Below, in pieces: positions 25,713 to 37,100 of a DNA stretch of 64,000 nt. The stretch's first letter is position 1. Every line of letters starts with the position of its first letter. The position numbers and the translations under genes were made by a program. The DNA lies in contig NC_089322.1 in NCBI RefSeq assembly GCF_036669915.1, positions 15,723,543 through 15,787,542 of the forward strand. The letters run 5' to 3'. The notes beneath the pieces are model-generated. The model was not told where the DNA came from. It did not search any database and saw nothing but the letters and a program-made list of their open reading frames with translations. Source of the DNA: Pocillopora verrucosa (lineage: Eukaryota; Cnidaria; Anthozoa; Scleractinia; Pocilloporidae).

Positions 25713-26517
25713 AGCTTATTATTTATCATCATAGGGGAGGGGGGAGGTAATTCTGGAGGATTTATAGACTTATGATGACTTTGAGGCCAGCCATTTACAA
25801 TCATAGGATAAGAACATGTGTAACCAGAAGTGGAATTGATACAAAATAATAAAACGTAATGTCCAACGCCTCGATATTTTAATGAAAATTTCATCGATTC
25901 AAATCCATTCTTAGTTTTCCGAAGATTACATTCCAAAATGTCATAGATATAGATATTTATATATTTAAAATATAGAATAATTTTTACAGCCTTATTTTGT
26001 AAGCCCGATGAGGGACATGATTCTAGTTTTGATTAATTTAGATCTCGATGATTAAAAAAAATTCTTAATATAGATTATTGTAAGTTTATTGTAAGTAGTT
26101 TTACATTCTTGCTGATTAAATTGACGATGCATTCCTGTAATCTTTTGGATGTTATTCACTCCCACCCCTCATGACAAAGCCTGAATTTAGGCCGGGGGGG
26201 GGGGGGGGGCACTGTTAAGTATATGTTGGTGAGCATGAGCCAGCGGAGGGGGTGACATTTTCAACAGAGTAATCAGAATGAGGCCGCACATTTTCTGGGT
26301 TTTGGGGGTTCTGGTGAGCAGAAACGAAAAGATTCTTGGTTAAAAAGCTTCTTCGGTGTTACCAAAAGTGACTGAGATGGGCTCTATAATTAGCTACAGA
26401 ATAGGCCATAATGGGGTAGGGGTTCCGAGAGGTCATATATATATATATATTGATTATATTGATTATAGTCTATCCTTGCGGTATAGCGTTCGATGCTTTC
26501 GCAGAGCGTGGTATGTG
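25713..26517. other. Intergenic, poly-G and TA-rich stretches only
   Basis: Contains a run of about 17 G near 26193-26210 and a short TA run near 26437-26450. No exon or RNA gene is supported. Confidence 0.4.
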
Positions 26518-26665
26518 TGAAACTTGGACAAATCGGTAAGACATAATTTTCTGTGACTCTGAGTTTTACGCTTACGCAATCATCAGAATGACCTGTCTGA
26601 TGATCGCGTAAGCGTAAAACTCAGAGTCGCAGAAAAGTTGTGTCTTATTGATTTGTCCAACTTTC
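26518..26665. repeat. Near-perfect hairpin with 70-bp arms and 8-base loop
   Basis: The left arm (26518-26587) holds GACTCTGAGTTTTACGCTTA. The right arm (26596-26665) is its reverse complement with few mismatches, ending TTGTCCAACTTTC. It directly abuts a TA microsatellite. It could be a foldback element or an element end duplicated head to head. Confidence 0.75.
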
Positions 26666-26678
26666 AGATATATATGTA

Positions 26679-26757
<79 letters not shown>
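26666..26757. repeat. TA dinucleotide microsatellite
   Basis: About 90 bases of nearly pure (TA)n with occasional TATG or TAATA interruptions. Tyr/Ile repeat reading frames over it are artefacts. Confidence 0.9.
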
Positions 26758-26761
<4 letters not shown>

Positions 26762-27439
26762 CCCGTATTTCTTTCTTTTCTTTTTCTTTTTATAGCCGTT
26801 TTTCGAGTAATATTTCGCAATCCCCAGAGAGATGCTTATGTTTTTGGAATTCGTTATAGGTCCTCCTGACATAGAACTAATTTCCCGCCGGTCTCTTGCA
26901 CAGTTCGTTAAATCTCTTAGATATGAGTGAATTTCTAAAATGACCGGAAATCAATGATGAAATTTACCCCTGTCGAGGAAAGTTTGGAGTTAATGTCGAA
27001 GGATGGCTGACGTGCATCAGTGGTAGCCTCTTTTTGGGAGAGATTAAGAGAGAGCGTTGGAAAACAAATTTAGGGGGAGGGGGTGAGCAAATGATCCTTA
27101 GGCAAACAGTTCTAGATTTCGGATTTAATTTCTAGAGAGTGGCATCTCTGGTTTGGATGTAGATTAATGTTGCGGTTTCTTCATGAATTTGCGATTCGTT
27201 CTCTGCTTTATCGTGCAATACATACCATCACCGCACTCGAGAATAAAGAAAATTTCTACAGCTTTAGAATTTCTGTCTTTTAGCGCATGTATTATAACTT
27301 GGATGTATTTTTGTAAAGGAAAGCTATCAGTGCTACAATAAACAATATGTGAGGTGGATGAAATAGAGAGAGAGTTATTTCGAAAGTAATAAACAACCAT
27401 GATGTGGTGTCATTGAAATTGGCCAATCGCAACAAAGTT

Positions 27440-27600
27440 CAACCATCACGTGATAATTTTAAATCGTACCGGGAAGAGCTGGACGCTTCGAACAGATTTG
27501 AACGAGTTTTGAACGTGCTCCACAATTTTTTCAGGAATTTGCAGATTTACCTTAGAAGCACGATATTGAATAAAATGGCTTGTTAAGATCTTCATTCAAC
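27440..27600 (+). promoter_or_regulatory. Putative GTSE1 promoter with E-box and two CHR-type sites
   Basis: Within about 150 bases of the GTSE1 ATG there is a CACGTG near 27449 and two TTTGAA motifs at 27497-27502 and 27508-27513, 11 bp apart. In vertebrates GTSE1 is a G2/M gene controlled through CHR elements (TTTGAA) by the DREAM/MuvB complex. That the motifs work here is inference, since TTTGAA is frequent in AT-rich DNA. Confidence 0.35.
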
Positions 27601-30600
27601 ATGGCAACTTCAAACTGTGAAGGTACGTTTTCACGAGCTTTCTGAGACTGTGTTTTTATCCCGGCATTGACCTTTGTCTGGATGAAGTGGGGGATCGCTT
27701 GTTCGTGGAAGCTTTTACGAAATCTATATTTAAGAATTATAAACCCTGTGTTAAAGTTGATAAGTTTTCATTATCATTGAATAAAAACCTTGGCTCCTAC
27801 GTTTCAGAAGGTCAGTCATGATCAGAGAGATTTTTCATGAGCGTAAGATGACGTTTAACTGTCTTTGGCAATGTCTACTTCCATTTCGACAAACTGTTTG
27901 AATTCAGAATTCTGCCTTTGTAGCGTTTCCCAGTGCTATTGGCGGTGTGTCCAGTCTCATTGAAGACGAGAAGTTCGATTTTGACGTGCCACTCTCGCCA
28001 ATTGATTTTGATGTTCGGTAAGTTACACTGCATGTGTGTATCAATTGTTGGTTATCAACCAGAAAGTACGTAAATAGCAATTGTTCCCACAAGATCGGTT
28101 GAATAATAGCAATTGTTCCCACAAGATCGGTTGAATTACAGTTGCTTACATGCCATGGCTCCAGCAGGAAATATGAAATGTTTGTTATTTCAATGTTTTT
28201 CGACACACAAATGCGCGTTAGGTCTTAGACATATACCGGTGGTTGAAGGAGTATACAAAAGTACAAATTTTTCTCGAAGTCTCAATGTTAAAAGGAAGTC
28301 AAATTCCTTACTAGCTTTATTCTCCAATAAAGCTCTGACCATTCGGGGGCAGGGGGGGAGGGGCATTGGGGCACTCAAATGAAAGGGGAAGGGATACTTG
28401 TCGGAGTGTGCAAAATCCCATTGCAGCTATGAAGATCTTTGAATTTTTCTTGTAACATCAATACCTAAAGAAATCAAAGTAAACTGTCTCTGTTTCAAAG
28501 TGGTCTCTTGTTTGTGCCAAGAGTTTTCTTCCTGAGGGACTTAATCTAAAATCTCGGATGATCATTCTCTTCTGTTTAGAAGTCTACCCTTCTTTCCAAG
28601 ACTAACCAGCAACCAGGCATGCTCCTCAATGAAGAAAAAACCCTTCCACTCAAAATTCTGCCTTCACCCAAGAGTTATCTTAAAATTATTTTACTGGTAC
28701 TTGCTTTTGAAGAACAACTTACTGAAAAAGATTGAGGCCTGTACTAGAAAATATTGGCCATCAGTCTTGGCAGCATGGACCAAGGGTGGTAAGGTCCATA
28801 CAGAGTTATCTATTAGGGCCAATATTTCCTAGTATGGCTCATGCAAGGAAGATTGATAAGAAGTTTATTGCATGGCACTTAGACCAAAGTTGTTTATTTT
28901 GAATTTTCCAGCTTTCACAAATAAAAGTGCAAGGATAATGACCTTTTTTTTTACAAAATGTCGACCAATCAAAAACCAATCAGAACACTCAGATGTACCT
29001 CAAGACTACCTCACCATATAATAATACATAATACTTTTTCTCCTTTTTCTTTATCAGAGAGATTAATGCTGATGAAGAAGATGAGGATGAAGTCTTCTTT
29101 GGTCCTGTGGGTCACAGAGAAAGATGTGTTACTGTTAACAGTGGTGTTCAAGATGACGAGAAATTTAAGCCCTTGAGTCCCCTCAATGGTGAACAAATTG
29201 CAGAACTGTTTAAAGAAGCCACTGCAGTGTCAATATTCATCAAAAATTCTTCCTTAACTCAGAATAATGATAATGTGACAGATGAAAAGGAGAATCGTGA
29301 TATATGTAAGCTTTTATCACAAACATTTACTGTCCAAGATGATAAAAAAGCTGTGTCAGCTGAAAGAGATCTAGAAAATGACCAAAGAACTACAAAATCT
29401 GCTTCTTCCCCTGAGTCAGCTAGCAGTATTTCACCACAGTCAACAGAATTTTCAGATGACATGAATTTCCCTGTTACTCCAAGGAGAATTTTGCAAGAAA
29501 GCAACACCCAGAGTGGAGTGTTTCAGTCACCCTTTAAAGCACGAAAAGCACGTCCTTTGCAAAATACTTCTAAGTTTGCTCAATCCAAGCTTCCCACAAC
29601 ACAGATGACTCTGAAGACTCGTAGTTGTTTTAATTCTGTAAGTATGATTGCAGTGCTGTTTCATTAATGTTTCCCAAACATTCAAAACTTTCAAAATGTA
29701 CCTACAATTTTGCTTAAGATTGGCAGCCCAGTGACTAGAAGCACACTTAAAGCTGCTGATTGTTTCGCACGTTTTAAAACTACAGTACCATAGTCAAACC
29801 TGTGTTAAGCAGCACAGAACTAAGCACTCACCCTGTAATAAGCAGTCAGTTGTCAAAGTCCTGAAATTGTTTCCCCTTAATTGCAGTAACTTTTACCTCT
29901 ATTTAGTGGTCACCTCCATTAAGTGGTCACAGTGAGTCACCCTTCAGTGAGTTTCAATGGCTTTTTTGTACAGTCCCCCACCTGTACTGAATGGTCAGTT
30001 AACCTGGAACCACTTAACACTTTAACTCCTATGAGTGAGCATGACAGAATTTCTCTTTACAATATCAATACAATATCAACCAGACAAGTGACGAGAATAA
30101 AGAAAAATGTTAATTTAGGGATAATTCGTAGATCCAATGCTAAATTCTCTGAACTAACATTATAAGAATTGTATGGTTGACAGTGAGAAGAATTACAGAT
30201 TTGATCTGGGAATTAAAGGGTTACTAATCAAAACTACTTCAAAATTCTTTAAAGTGATTGGCTATCACCAGCCTGATTTGAACACTAATAAGGACAGTGT
30301 ACGTTCTGACTTAAGCTCTGTTTTTGTGTCATTTCTTCAAGCTGTTCAATCTGTTGTTGATTATTCAATTTAGGGCAGAAGTTCAGATTGTTATGAACTC
30401 TTGCTCGTATTAAATCATTTCAGCCTATAAAAGTAGAACATCTGTATGGTCTGAGACGGAAAACTGGTGGTTCAGAGGATGAAAAGGTAAATACAGCTTA
30501 ATGTAGACACAAAGTAGACCTCAAATAAATTAACTTCATCAGTAAGAAGAGGGTTTGTACCTGGCCCGGAAAGTCATGGAATTTTGGTTTAGGACCTGTA

Positions 30601-33355
30601 AAGTCATGGAAACTTGTGGAAAATCTGCGGTCATTCTTATGAGCTCAAAGCAGTGGAGATCTATCTTTGAAAAATTAACCAATAAGTCAAAATGTAAGAT
30701 TTAATTTCAGTAGAAATAAACATTAGCAGGTGTTGTAAGATCTACTCTTGCAGACATTTTTGTTTGCACTGCATCCTTGCGTGATATTTATGCAAATTTG
30801 TGAACCATTTGGAAAGGACCAAAAAGTACACTTGCTTAACTTAGGTAATTTTTTTATTTTTTGAAAAGAAATGGAAAGTCATGGAATTCTCGCTGCTTAA
30901 AAAATGCACAAACCCTATAGGAGTACAGGCAATTTTTGTTTATGGGTATTGGAGATTGAAGATTTCTCTGCCACAGCTGTTTGGAAATTGTTTATCCAAG
31001 CATGGAGAAAATTCTCATGTTACTTCTCTTTAATCTCTAGTTAATACACTTTTCAATTAAAGCCCTGAAGTGGTTTCAAAATGTAGTAAAGACCCTTATG
31101 TTTGTTGAGCTGGGATTAATTTTTCTTCCAATTCATAGATTCCACGAGTTTCACAAAGTGGAATAAAACCTCCAGGATTTGGTTGTCAGCCAAGACGACG
31201 TCGCACAAGTTCATCTTCCTCTGTGTCTTCCACTTCTAGTGCTGTATCAGTTCAATCAAGTGACATGAATGAAACTTTTGTCGTCTCCAAAGGTTCTTCT
31301 TCTGACATTTCATCTATTCCAACTGTCTGTGCACGCAAAGTTCCAGTTACTAAGGCCTGCTTGAAGCCAGTAAATGGAAATAGTGCATTGACAAAGCCTA
31401 CCTTTTCCAGGCCTAAAGGACGACCTCAGCCAGTGAAAGCACTTCCTCAGCCAGTCACTCACAGCAAGAAAGCTCCACCAACACCAACTGATGTTCTGAA
31501 ATCAAAGAAGGTGCCTGGCCACACCCCTGGGCGTCGCTGGAGTGGAATGTGCTCTGAGCAAATGGTCACCAGGTCACAAACACCCAATAGCATACAGAGG
31601 TCCAAGTCATTTAATACACCTGTAAGGCAAAGTAGGAGTAACACTCCAACAGGCCAGGCTGTTAGACGGGCACAAACTCCCACTAAAGGGAAAAGCACGA
31701 CAGTGCCTTTGACTCCAAGGAGAAGAAGTAGTGTCACACCAAGGGCTAGTGCCTCAAAAGTTCAAACATCTGTGCAAAGGCGCAAAAGTGGTACAACAGC
31801 AGCTGTATCCTCAAAGGCTCACAACAAGAATGCCCCCCTACCATCTACACCTGAAAATGCATGTTATGCATCCACTGATAATGTTACTCCACCAAATCCA
31901 GGTAGAGATCATGATTATTGATGCAGTTAAATGCAATTTAATGGAGTTAATAACAAAGAGCATAAGCATTCTCTAGTGGTCAGCGGTTTTCTGCATATGC
32001 ACATGTGTCAGAACTCCAGAACTCTATGTGTGTGCTTTGAGTGTGAACTTGCAGCATTGTGAGGAGTGCCAGCTCATCATCCAGGCAGTTTTCCCCATCC
32101 CTTCCCACTCTCTTTCCACTGTTTATTCATTGTTACAGGTGCCTGTTTCCCTTTCCTGTGAGGGGGCTCATAGCTGAGTTGCTAGGATTTGCCAGCCACA
32201 GGAGAAGTCTCCATCTAGGAGCTGGCTGTTAATAGTAGAAGTTCCTGGATGTTTCAGGCTCCCTACCTCCATTTAGTGATGCCGTTTTTAACTTAGTGGT
32301 AAACTGCCCTTCCTTGCAGAGCAAAACTCAATGCATGATTAGTACACAGGTATGTTTCTGGGGTTGAAGGAAGCCAATCTCCAACTTTATTAGCACACAA
32401 AATGAACTTTGAATCACTTTTGTTTTGACAAATAACGATGGGTACTCAGCCAACACTTAACATAGTGGGTTTGGGAATCAGATCAGAGAATTAAGAATTC
32501 CAAGGCTAAATTTCAGTGGGCTTGGAGTGAAGCTTTTATGTAACATATGCTCCTGTTACATAACACTTTCCCCCACCCCCACTAGTTTTTTTTAATGGAA
32601 AGCCCTTGTAACTGTCAGTTTCTTTACCCTTACCTACTTCAAGTCTATTTACTACTATTAATTTTTTAGCAGCTTCCAGTAATGTTTCAAAAAGAAAGTC
32701 ACTGAGTGCAAATGGCCAAAAAAGACGCTCTCTTCTGCCAACTCCTGTGAAAAACAGGATCACTAGATCCCAGTCACAGAAGTCTAGATCAATCAGCCTC
32801 AACAATGAGCCTCCTGGACCCCTTTCATTCAGCTCCTCCCCGTCAGCTGAAGTCAAACCAAGGAGTTCTGCCTCAAAACCAGATCCAAATCTGCAACTAT
32901 CACACACAAGATTATCTGATCCATTTTCTCCAGCTTCCCAGTTAGTTTCCATCGATCCGAAAAGTGTGAACACCAGTGACCATTCAGTTGTTGGAAATTT
33001 GATTGAATGGTCACCTGCTGTCGCCAGGGAAGTAAGTGAGATTATCATAACACCACAGGTTTAAAGATTGGCATGGTACCAAAGATTGGAGAATGATAAT
33101 AATTATAATGATGATAATGATAGTCTACAGTAACCCTCAAAAAAGACTAGTAAATTTACAGTCTTGATCTTTGATACTATTGATATTCCTGACAGTAATG
33201 ATGAGACACCTGAATTAAAGAAGGCTTCACAAAACAAAGCTTCATTCTTATTAAGACCTTTTATTTGTTCTCTTTGTTTCCCTACCAGTACTCAACAGTT
33301 TACATCATTGTTTCTTCTCTTATTTTTATTGCAGGGAAATCTTATTGACATATGA
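27601..33355 (+). CDS. GTSE1: GTSE1-like, G2 and S phase-expressed protein 1 homologue
   Basis: Exons: 27601-27622, 27924-28017, 29058-29637, 30424-30486, 31139-31901, 32673-33031, 33335-33355. All phases match and give about 633 residues against roughly 720-740 in human. The N-terminal pair EDEKFDFDVPLSP and EDEVFFGPVGHRERC is the GTSE1 hallmark. The centre and C-terminal half are basic, Ser/Thr/Pro-rich and disordered (RSQTPNSIQRSKSFNTPVRQ), as in the microtubule-binding region. A KEN box lies at 29287-29295. SSIP in exon 5 fits an SxIP end-binding motif. Two clathrin-box-like motifs, NLIEW (32996-33010) and NLIDI at the very C-terminus (33338-33352), resemble the LI[DQ][LF] repeats of vertebrate GTSE1. 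The family stabilises spindle microtubules, inhibits MCAK and binds clathrin. An AATAAA lies at 33473-33478. It is convergent with ALG10. Confidence 0.9.
30013..30223. mobile_element. MITE of the TTAACCC family, copy 4 (in a GTSE1 intron)
   Basis: Starts TTAACACTTTAACTCC and ends AAAGGGTTA. The interior (CAATATCAACCAGACAAGTG) matches copy 2 and the fragment at 58138. It lies within the intron before the 63-nt exon. Confidence 0.6.
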
Positions 33356-33479
33356 AGATATCAGAGGAATATATCTGGCATTTAAAGGCCAGATTAAGAG
33401 AAAGACCAGTTTTTCACATACAACAGTACAACAATCAGGACACAATGCTCTTCCAAAGAAACTTAATGTTAATAAAATG

Positions 33480-33846
33480 TGCACTTGTATTTTTTTTTTT
33501 CACAAGTTGTCAAAGGAAATCACCTTAATGATTGTCAAACACATGTAGCATTGAGTTTTGTTGGGTATGCAATGTTTTACATGTATTGTTTTGTTAAAGG
33601 TACTAACTGGATTTTGTCTTGACATTAATACTACTGAATGTGGCTCACATTGAGATTATAAAGTGTACGGTCATAACTTGGTACAGTGTACATCATTCAA
33701 AAATTTAACCATGGAAAGTTACAATGTAGCTGCTGCTGTTATGAGCATTCAAAATTAATATTGTTGTGATACTTCAAGTCAACACTCCACTACATCTGTG
33801 GGGCTGCAAGCTTGATATACTGGTATGTTGAAGAATTTTAGAGATA
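33480..33846. other. 3' flank of GTSE1, no further gene
   Basis: Sequence after the GTSE1 polyadenylation signal. No exon or RNA gene is seen. Confidence 0.4.
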
Positions 33847-34055
33847 AACCCTTTAACTCCCAAGATCAGCTTGTTACTTCTCCTCACTTGCTGCTATACA
33901 ATTCCTTGTAAATTAGTTACAAGACTTTGTTGTTGGAACTAGATAACAATTTCTACCTGATAAGTTTGAGTATTGTTTATCACCTGTTTGCTGGTTAATG
34001 TATTGATTTTATCGAGAGAGGTCATGTTATAATTACTTCTTGGAGTCAAAGGGTT
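33847..34055. mobile_element. MITE of the TTAACCC family, copy 5
   Basis: Starts AACCCTTTAACTCCCAAGAT and ends GAGTCAAAGGGTTG. It lies in the short convergent interval between GTSE1 and ALG10. Confidence 0.6.
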
Positions 34056-34159
34056 GACTGATGTGCCAAAGGGCACAGTTTTGAATTTCCAAGCCTGTAT
34101 GTTTACAAAAGTAGGGATTGTAAAATAAACAATATATTCAATTTCATTTGATCACTTGG

Positions 34160-37100
34160 CTACCACATAAACCTTTGAACTTCCTTAGGACTGTGAGCCC
34201 AACGAAATGGTTTTTCCAAGAACAAGTAGAAAGTAATTGCATTCACAGCTATGTATAACATGCATTCTAAAGCAACTCTTGTATAAGACCCTAGTGGACT
34301 GTGAAGCCGATAGAAAATGTATGGGATGATGTAGTACCGAAATTCCAACAGTTTTTGGGGGACAGTAACCATGGAGACACAGATGTAGAACATAGCTAGC
34401 CATGTTCTTGGTTGTTTTAGAGATAATTGACGGTGAATGCAGTATCCTGAAAATATATACAAAGGTGTAAGAGCATATTTCACCACCCAATGCCTGGCAT
34501 AAAGTTTCCGCCAAATATAAAATGGGTAGTGCCGATTGTCAGCTAGAAGATACTCATGCACATATGTAAATTTGTAAATGATTAAGGTTATGGAAACTGC
34601 AGATAAAAGTAACCCAATAACGTACAATGGTTTCCTGACAATGTTTTTAAAGGTTTTCAAATAGCTTACAATGTCTTGTGGCAAAAGCAGCTGGGAGCTA
34701 CTGAATGCAAGGGTAAAAGTCAGAAGGTAAAACAACTGTGGGAAATTTAAGCATGCCTGATGCTGACTCTTATCGCCGACTACGATTCCACCATTCATGA
34801 CCACAAAAATAGCAAAACATGCTACAACAAAACCATAGGCCCAGAGATATCTGAACACCTTGAAAAAGTTGTTGTAAAATGATTTGATATATTCCTTTAG
34901 TTCTGTGAAAAACGTTGATGAAGCTTTTTCTTTCTCAACTGATTGTAAAGTTCTCAATGCAGTTACTCCGGCTGTGAACACCACCCATATGACATTAGTT
35001 TGACGGACAGCAATTGATGCGGCACCAATCAGGGCTGCAATGAAATGGTTTCCACGGAGACTGAGGTAATACAATAGAAGAACAAAGAAGGTGGAGCTTG
35101 AATCAGTGTAGTAGAGGAATGTAAAGAAATACATCACAGGGAATAATGCCAGGACCAAAGCCGTCACAGAACATTTAATGGGTGAAGAGTTCTCTTCTTC
35201 TGTGGGTTCAGCTCCCTGTTCAGAAAAAAAAATGTAATGAATGACTACCGATTGTTACGCAGTAACCTTTTGTGGCTGAGTTCACTAATGTTATTCACTG
35301 AATAACATCTTTCACTCAAACCACCAGGCTTAAATTTACCATCTTTATTTACACGTACATTGTTATCATTTATAAGCATCAGTGACACTCTTATCCTCAG
35401 CTTTAATAAAGCATTTTAAGTGTACAGAGTACTAATCAGAAGGTCACTGGTTTAAATCATAATTAGGAGAACTTAGAGTTTTTTCTCCAAGTGTGCCTCT
35501 GTCATTAACTGAATAGCATCTTCAACAATTTCCTTCATTTGACAATCAAGCTAAAAGCTCTAATTATACCAACTACACAACACTTTCCAAATTTCTGATC
35601 CATGCAGAATGCTTAATGCATATAAACATAGTCATGACAGTGAACTCAACAAGGAGTTCTCTGTCGCTCTTTTGTTTAACCCTTGACACCCTAAAATCAG
35701 TATGTATTTTCTCCTTACTGTTCTCAACACATTTCTTAAAGGGCATGTAAACCCAAAAATACATGTTTTTCTTATACTATGTAAAAAGTGGCGTAGAAAA
35801 CGAATTTGAAATTAGTTTTGTCCAATTCGACTTATTTTAGGAGAAAATCGGCATTTTCAACTGAAATTCCATTTCCGGTAAAAACAATAGCAAGAAGTTG
35901 TGACGTAAGCGGTGGAACCAAAATATTGCGCAACACATATTCCCCAGTAGAACTGGTATGGGAGTTCGTGTAAGTAGCGGTAGTTCGGAAGATGTTTTTT
36001 CAGAAGATAGCGACTTGAATGCCTTAAGCTTAGTACATGACAGCGCTGGGGATAATCCAGAATCTTCAGGAGAGTCTGGGCCACGTCCTTAACAATATGA
36101 CCCGCATAGGGTTCAACGAAGCGATCCGCACGAAGACAGTACAGAACATGTCGACAGCGATGCGACTGTCTCGGAAACTCAGACTGGTATTTAATTTACT
36201 TTGTGATTTATTTGTATTTAACATGAAAATGCAATAAATCGAGGGTACAATCTAAAGGAATGCAACAGAATTTTTTTTAACTTGAGCTTCTGAAAGTGTT
36301 TTATACAAAATTATCAAAGGTGCGAGTGTGGCACTTGTCAACCAATGCCGACAACTCATGAAAACTCAAGTGTTTGTTGTACGGAAATCGGGCAATTGTG
36401 GCAAAATGACTTGAAACCCAGATAAGTTGTATCACTGAGCATCCAGGTTTTCAGTCAATTTGCCTCGATTTCTGGGTGCTGGAGATGGCCAAGTATGCGT
36501 ACAGGCAGCAGCAAAGCACAGATAATCACACCGGAAACGACTAAGCTAAATATTTTCTGTTTCATCTGTTTTGTTACATTCTGAGATCGATTTACTTGAG
36601 TTGTTTCTGCCATTGATTTAATAATACAGTACTAGAGCTAGTTGTTTTTTGCTTCTTTCCTGGCAGGAAATTTCGCTAAATTGCCTACAGATAGCTTGTT
36701 CGTTGGTGTTGGGGATATCTCGGCAAACACTTTAGGGTCGCTGTGCTATCTTGTGCGGTAAACAATATCCTTCATCTCAGAAGCATTTCCATCGATAAAC
36801 AAGTTGTATCATGTACATTTCCTTGTGTGGCCTTCATAATTATCCAACCCTGTTTGTGTTTGCTTCGATTTGAAATATTGAAAAGATAGTTTTGCAAGCT
36901 GAAATCAGGATCTTTTAAGTTGTACTCAAAATGATGAATGTTGTCCTACTGACCTTTGAATGTATTTTCACTGCTGTGAAAACCGTGACACAAATTCTTC
37001 TGCTGTTTCTCTGCAGGGTTTCTCAAAGGAAGCACCAAGTGGGGCTGGCTTGGATTTTCTTATAGAACATAAGGGTTGATTATGGGATCCTGTATAGAAT

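Noticed and set aside
26572..26872. Reading frames rich in Tyr-Ile repeats on the minus strand
   Set aside because: They are translations of the TA microsatellite and hairpin.
32536..33048. 170-codon open frame on the minus strand
   Set aside because: Antisense to the GTSE1 exon at 32673-33031, whose sense reading fits the family and splice phases.
33164..33250. Possible extra GTSE1 exon (IFDTIDIPDSNDETPELKKA)
   Set aside because: The peptide looks plausible, but the phase after the CAG at 33161 does not fit the preceding exon and no donor follows; the 21-nt last exon at 33335 joins in phase.
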